Assembly (NCBI RefSeq): GCF_000003605.2 | Contig: NW_003133849.1 | Location: 123,073 to 159,759, forward strand | Length of the DNA stretch: 36,687 nucleotides | Direction: 5' to 3' | Source of the DNA: Saccoglossus kowalevskii | Lineage: Eukaryota; Hemichordata; Enteropneusta; Harrimaniidae | Shown here: positions 32,311-36,687 of the stretch, one piece after another | How the letters are laid out: each line of letters opens with the position of its first letter | Position numbering within the stretch: the first letter of the stretch is position 1 | The notes under the pieces: model-generated | Told to the model about the DNA's origin: nothing | What the model saw: the letters and a program-made list of their open reading frames with translations, nothing else | The model's database searches: none | Translations under genes and position numbers: made by a program

Positions 32311-33195
32311 ATGTTCACAATGTGTAGAGTTCTTGTAGCATCTGTTTTATTTATGCTGTTGAGCGGCCCCGTTGTATACGCTTGGTCATTGCAGCAGCTG
32401 ACTATGAAATCAATGGACAAGGTACGACAGAGGCAACAGGAGTTGGAATTGGAGGATGCAGCATCCCTGCTTTCCGTCATGTCGACGTCTTTTGAAAGCG
32501 GACCAGGGACGGACACCACTGAGGTGGATGGTATGGCAAGTGAGATTATGGACAAACCCGCAGAAGGAGAGGTGCGTCAACGACACCAGCGAGAACGAGA
32601 TGGACGACGTGACGATGGCGAGAGTACGGGTATCGACATTAGCTCGTCGACGATTCCCGCGTCTGCATTTCGAAGACTTTCGTCTTCTGCACCTAGTAAA
32701 AGTAGGCACAATCACGGAGCAGCCAGCAAGGCAGAGGAAGATTCGAGTGGAGACTCGGCAGATGTTGCCACGGAAAATGAAAATGAGCAAGGACAATTTG
32801 TCAGCGGATTGGAAGCGTTTATGGAAGAGATTGAAATTAACCCAATTCTGAATCCGCTCGACTTTTTGCAAAGTGGCGACGAAGGAATGTTACTTCCATT
32901 AAAAGCGAGGCAACTGAAGCGAGACTGGTGTCTCGGTGCTGTCTTCGAGCAAGAAATCAAACACGACGGCTGTAAAAGCGTCTTTGTGAAAAACAAACTC
33001 TGTTACGGACAGTGTGGCTCCTTCTTTGTTCCTAGGGCAAAACACGGACATTTCGAGTCATGCAGCTATTGCACTCCTGTTAGGTCGCGAGTGGAAATTA
33101 TTTCGCTTACGTGTCCGGGGAGGGCGAACAGAGTGAAAAAAGTTGAAATAGTTGAGAGCTGTGGGTGCAGGCCGTGTGGACATAGGTACATATAA
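32311..33195 (+). CDS. Gremlin/DAN-family secreted BMP antagonist
   Basis: Secreted cystine-knot protein of 294 aa. Residues 1-24 form a signal peptide (MFTMCRVLVASVLFMLLSG). Residues about 25-200 are a hydrophilic, Ser/Glu/Arg-rich pro-region of low complexity. The C-terminal DAN domain (about 207-289) has ten cysteines at 207, 221, 231, 235, 251, 254, 268, 284, 286 and 289. LKRDWC, KLCYGQCGSFFVPR, FESCSYC and SLTCP match the gremlin branch (K-x-D-W-C, C-Y-G-Q-C-x-S-F, S-C-x-x-C) better than cerberus or sclerostin. Family members bind BMPs outside the cell and block signalling; that role is inferred here. The protein is longer than vertebrate gremlin (about 170-185 aa) because of the N-terminal region, a length more like cerberus. 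The whole CDS is in one exon, as in vertebrate GREM1. An in-frame stop at 32239 and the signal peptide support this start; ATG at 32320 is an alternative. Confidence 0.9.
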   Translation: MFTMCRVLVASVLFMLLSGPVVYAWSLQQLTMKSMDKVRQRQQELELEDAASLLSVMSTSFESGPGTDTTEVDGMASEIMDKPAEGEVRQRHQRERDGRRDDGESTGIDISSSTIPASAFRRLSSSAPSKSRHNHGAASKAEEDSSGDSADVATENENEQGQFVSGLEAFMEEIEINPILNPLDFLQSGDEGMLLPLKARQLKRDWCLGAVFEQEIKHDGCKSVFVKNKLCYGQCGSFFVPRAKHGHFESCSYCTPVRSRVEIISLTCPGRANRVKKVEIVESCGCRPCGHRYI

Positions 33196-34231
33196 CTAAA
33201 GCACATATATTTATAGATTTATAAGTCTTGCATTTTTTAAATATAAGTTGTAAGATAAATTAGTAATATTTGTTCTTACTTATTTATCACGCGGTTGAAC
33301 AACACCCGACACTGGACTTTGCACGAGTTCTATTTTTTGAGAAAACAAAATATTATGTGACGTTTTGTTCTTGAACAATAGCATAATTATTTGCCACCAG
33401 GCGCTTCAGAAGACACGACCCGACAAACCATTTCCCTTGCACAAACATGTATGGTGGCACCGCCTCCAAGCGTGCTTCGTGAACCAGGCGATTCCAGTTA
33501 CGGGTGTGGGAACCATGACCGTTATTATAGAGTATATAATGCAGCTTTCGGATTGTCACAATCCACACGACATAACTACAACAGTAGCACGTCAGCAAGA
33601 ATTAGCAGCCTTATAGGCGTCTTTTCTCGACGCATCGGACATGAGAAGCAAAACTACAGTGCCTAATACATGTTAATTAATGTATTATTTATGTATATTT
33701 ACCCCCATGGACGTGCTCGTGCATTTATTTTATTATTATTTTGTGATTTCCCCTGAGTATGCACCAATGGCACTGCCATTCAGCATCAACGATGTACACA
33801 TAGTCACTATTTATTAAACCCATGTTCACAGCCGGAAAGTCAGAAGGAACAAAAACGAAAGTCGCTGTATTACTTTTGTCGTGTGGTACAACAGACGTTG
33901 TAAAGGCTCGCACAATAGACAAACGAGTTTCCAATGAAAAAAAAAATAATACCACTCTCCACAGCTACACACGATGGCCGTATAATATAATATACGATCG
34001 CATTCACTGGGACACGTTTACGTACAAGTTTACACAAAACCCCACTGTTCGTACAGGTGTAATTGCTTCCCGTTTTATTAAGTTTTACTGACTTTGTATA
34101 TATATATTTGAGTTCCGCTTTGTAAGCGGCAAACTTCAACTACGTGCGCAGCCAAGTGTCCTTTATTGTAAATAGCCAATCAAACTACCCTTTTTACCTA
34201 AGAGATGTTTTTACAGAGTTTATTACTATAT

Positions 34232-34237
34232 AATAAA
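34232..34237 (+). other. Candidate polyadenylation signal of the gremlin-like gene
   Basis: This is a canonical AATAAA on the plus strand about 1.0 kb after the stop codon. I saw no earlier AATAAA in the AT-rich 3' flank, which would make this a long 3' UTR. Only the hexamer supports it. Confidence 0.35.
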
Positions 34238-34480
34238 ATAACTTTGACAGTAATTAATCGAACTTTATCACTCTCCGTGTTGTTATAATCTTTTTTTAGT
34301 GTCTCAAGAAATGATGTGTGTGCAATTCTGAAGTGAGTTGTGGTAAAATAGCATGATTGCAATATCTCGTTTCATTTTCTATGTTGGAATAATAACAGAA
34401 AACAAACTATGTTTTTGTTACTCCATATTCCTTTGGAAGAATGAGCATGTGAGTGAAATGTGTCTGTACACTCTATTTAT

Positions 34481-34653
34481 TACTGTAAAATACTTTAAAT
34501 TAATTTTCGCTGAAAAGACTATTTAGCTGTTTTGTATGGAATTTATTTTCACTGATTTTTGACAAGTTTAATGTAAAATATAGGGTTTTATTTTCACTGA
34601 ATCATTTCTTAAGCGAAAATTAATTCCAAACGAAAATTAAGTATTCTACAGTA
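34481..34653. mobile_element. TACTGTRAA-family MITE, copy 3
   Basis: A 173-bp element from TACTGTAAAATACTTTAAAT to TAAGTATTCTACAGTA, with TTAATTTTCGCTGAA and its near complement inside. It shares the GGAATTTATTTTCACTG core with copy 1 in opposite orientation and lies downstream of the gremlin-like gene. Confidence 0.65.
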
Positions 34654-36665
34654 TACCATACACCACTCATATATGGCACGTGGGGCTAAGCGCAATAATA
34701 ACGATTTTTTGTGTTCGTTATAATTATCATGATTGCATCATTGTTGAAAATATGAAGAACATGCAGTAGGGACAAATTGTTTTCGTACTAAAATGTAAAT
34801 TAGCTGGTTCCCAAGATGAGAGCATTGATGCCCTGCAGGTAACATTGGACGTGTATTGTTCTTCTAGACGTTAAAGTTGTTTGGGTCGACGAGTACGGTA
34901 TTTGCGATGTATCCGCACTAAAAGTTTCTTGCTAATAGCCGAGCAGTTTTGTAGATTCGGCTGTGATTTAGGTCTCTGTACAGATTCTCTCTATCGTAAA
35001 ATTAATATTCGAAGCATTTGTCTGAGATACGCAACATAATTTCGAGTTGTTTCTCTTGTATGGCCATAAGGACCCTTCCCTTGAATCTACAGTACGAAAA
35101 TATTATTTGTGTTACCACTGCGAACTTCAAACTGTGACCGTATTGAGTATGTTGTGGATGCCCTGTGGCCGAGGGGGAAGTCGTTTTGTGACGTGAAAGC
35201 TTAGGCTGAATAGGGTCGCAATGTCCCAAATACAGTCTAACATTAACATCTGCTGAAAATAAGCCTTCAAAATATCCCAGACCCGTAGTTCAAGACTCTA
35301 ATATTTAAAACTATGTCAGAATAGGTCTCCTAGCTTACACAATGCCTAATAAAAATCAAGCATTTATTTATCCGTTTTACAGTTTTAAACCTACACCCCA
35401 TATGCCTAAAGGAAAACTGAGAAATAAAAGTGGACACAAACTTGAACTTATAAATTTAATAACAACATTCATCGTCGCCATCCATAACATCACGTCACGG
35501 CACCCATCCAGTCGGTCACTGCGTCATTCTAACTCAGCGCAGACCGTGAAGCAAGACATCACACAGTCGTGATTTTCCCGACAATATTGACATGAGAATC
35601 GTTGGCGTGACGAATATACTCATTCAAAATATTCCCGTCGTTTGTTCAGTCTAATTAGAGCATTCATGAATTAAAGTACCAACTCAGCTATCTGCTTCCA
35701 GGGACGTTTGCTAAACTGCCAAATTGCACGAATTTACACACGATTTTACCGTTATGATATATATTAATTGAGTTTTAAAATAAATAAATAAACAGATATT
35801 ATTATTACTATCCGGTAGTTGCCAAAGGCAAAATACGAAGCCTTGGTTCATTTGAGAGTCTTGTCATTACTCCTTGCATTAACGCTCACTTCGATCCAGT
35901 ACGGACAATACACCGAGCCGCCGAGCGATTGTTGTCAGTGCTCTATCTCATCGGAAAGAGCGTCTGCGCCTTGTTACAGTAACGTCGCCGCAGAGACACG
36001 GTGGCCACTAACCTACCAAGGCACCAATTAAACGCACCCCACTTATCTCTCTACTTGTTATTGGCGAGACAAATGAGTGTTGTGACTTGAGAAATTTTGA
36101 AATTGGACAACAAATTAAGGGACAATGCGTGAAATTATCGGGTGTGTACCATAATAGCTGACGGATCATACTGTGATAATAGGGGTCACCCAATCACATT
36201 GTCCGCCTTCAAGTCGGTGGTATTTTTTTCTGCTAGGTTTAATTGAGGACCTGTCTCCAGCTCACCATTGTAGGCGACGATTATTAACATAGTTCACAAA
36301 TTACTGTAATTTAACAACATAACATGGGGGAATCGGTTTTAATTGGCGCTTACCGCAACTGACAAAGGTACTTGATTATTATTGCGCCGCCAGACACCAT
36401 TAAAGACTGACAATAATTCGAGTTGCCCAGGAACTAGTAGACGTCTTTGAAGGTGGGAAAACGAACGAAATTAACCAGAAAATTAATCACATCTAATTTG
36501 TTTAGCCCCATTCGTAACACAACGACTTCGGTCTAGGGTGGAATCAACAGGTGTCCTGAACGGATGTCACGTGGTTTGTCGAGCGGCGCCGACATGGTAT
36601 GTTAAACATACATACCAGCAATACGAAATACTGGAAAAGTTGCGCTAGTAATTCTCAGTTTTTCG
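34654..36665. other. No gene recognised
   Basis: Short frames only, without domains or good splice context. It could include further downstream sequence of the gremlin-like gene or an intron of a gene beyond the window. Confidence 0.35.
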
Positions 36666-36687
36666 CAGTGGCGGATCCAGAGGGGGG
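36666..36687 (+). mobile_element. hAT-like terminus, cut by the window edge
   Basis: CAGTGGCGGATCCAGAGGGG at the extreme right end matches the commonly seen hAT inverted-repeat end (CAGTGGCGGATCCAG). Only 22 bases are inside the window, so the type of element and its coding content cannot be judged. Confidence 0.5.

Noticed and set aside
32410-32996. Long minus-strand and alternate plus-strand frames over the gremlin-like CDS
   Set aside because: They are shadows of the real coding frame, which has a signal peptide and a full cystine knot.

Overview
The window is eukaryotic nuclear DNA: AT-rich, with split genes, GT-AG introns mostly of 0.3-2.4 kb and many short transposon relics. The receptor architecture (Tie/Tek-type ectodomain), the gremlin-type cystine-knot gene and the repeat types suggest a marine invertebrate, probably a non-vertebrate deuterostome such as a hemichordate or lancelet. 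The species is inferred from gene content, not proven.

Two genes can be supported. The first fills most of the left two thirds on the minus strand (25453 down to 4660). I rebuilt it by hand as 29 coding exons whose phases join without a break into 1516 codons plus TAG. The order is signal peptide, Ig, Ig, four EGF-like modules, Ig, six FN3 domains, two copies of a membrane-proximal module, one transmembrane helix and a tail of about 91 residues. This is the domain order of the Tie (angiopoietin receptor) ectodomain, but the reading frame ends in a short tyrosine-containing tail and there is no kinase domain. Seven consecutive exons (FN3-FN3-membrane-proximal module) are present twice in tandem with matching phases and mostly identical lengths. 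One intron just before the transmembrane exon appears to use a GC donor.

The second gene is on the plus strand near the right end (CDS 32311-33195). It is a secreted DAN/gremlin-family BMP antagonist with its whole CDS in one exon and a probable upstream non-coding exon. The two genes are divergently transcribed and separated by about 6 kb in which I find no gene.

The rest is repeats: a Tc1/mariner-like TIR element (539-1501), a tRNA-type SINE (about 3150-3330), a GC-rich TIR element (4270-4486), a foldback element (6100-6227), a minus-strand LINE fragment with a YADD box (about 7940-8800), two TTAA-flanked piggyBac-like MITEs in two introns of the receptor, three members of a TACTGTRAA-ended MITE family, a 3 x 177 bp tandem array in a receptor intron, microsatellites, and a hAT-like terminus cut by the window's right edge. 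No tRNA, rRNA or CRISPR features were seen.
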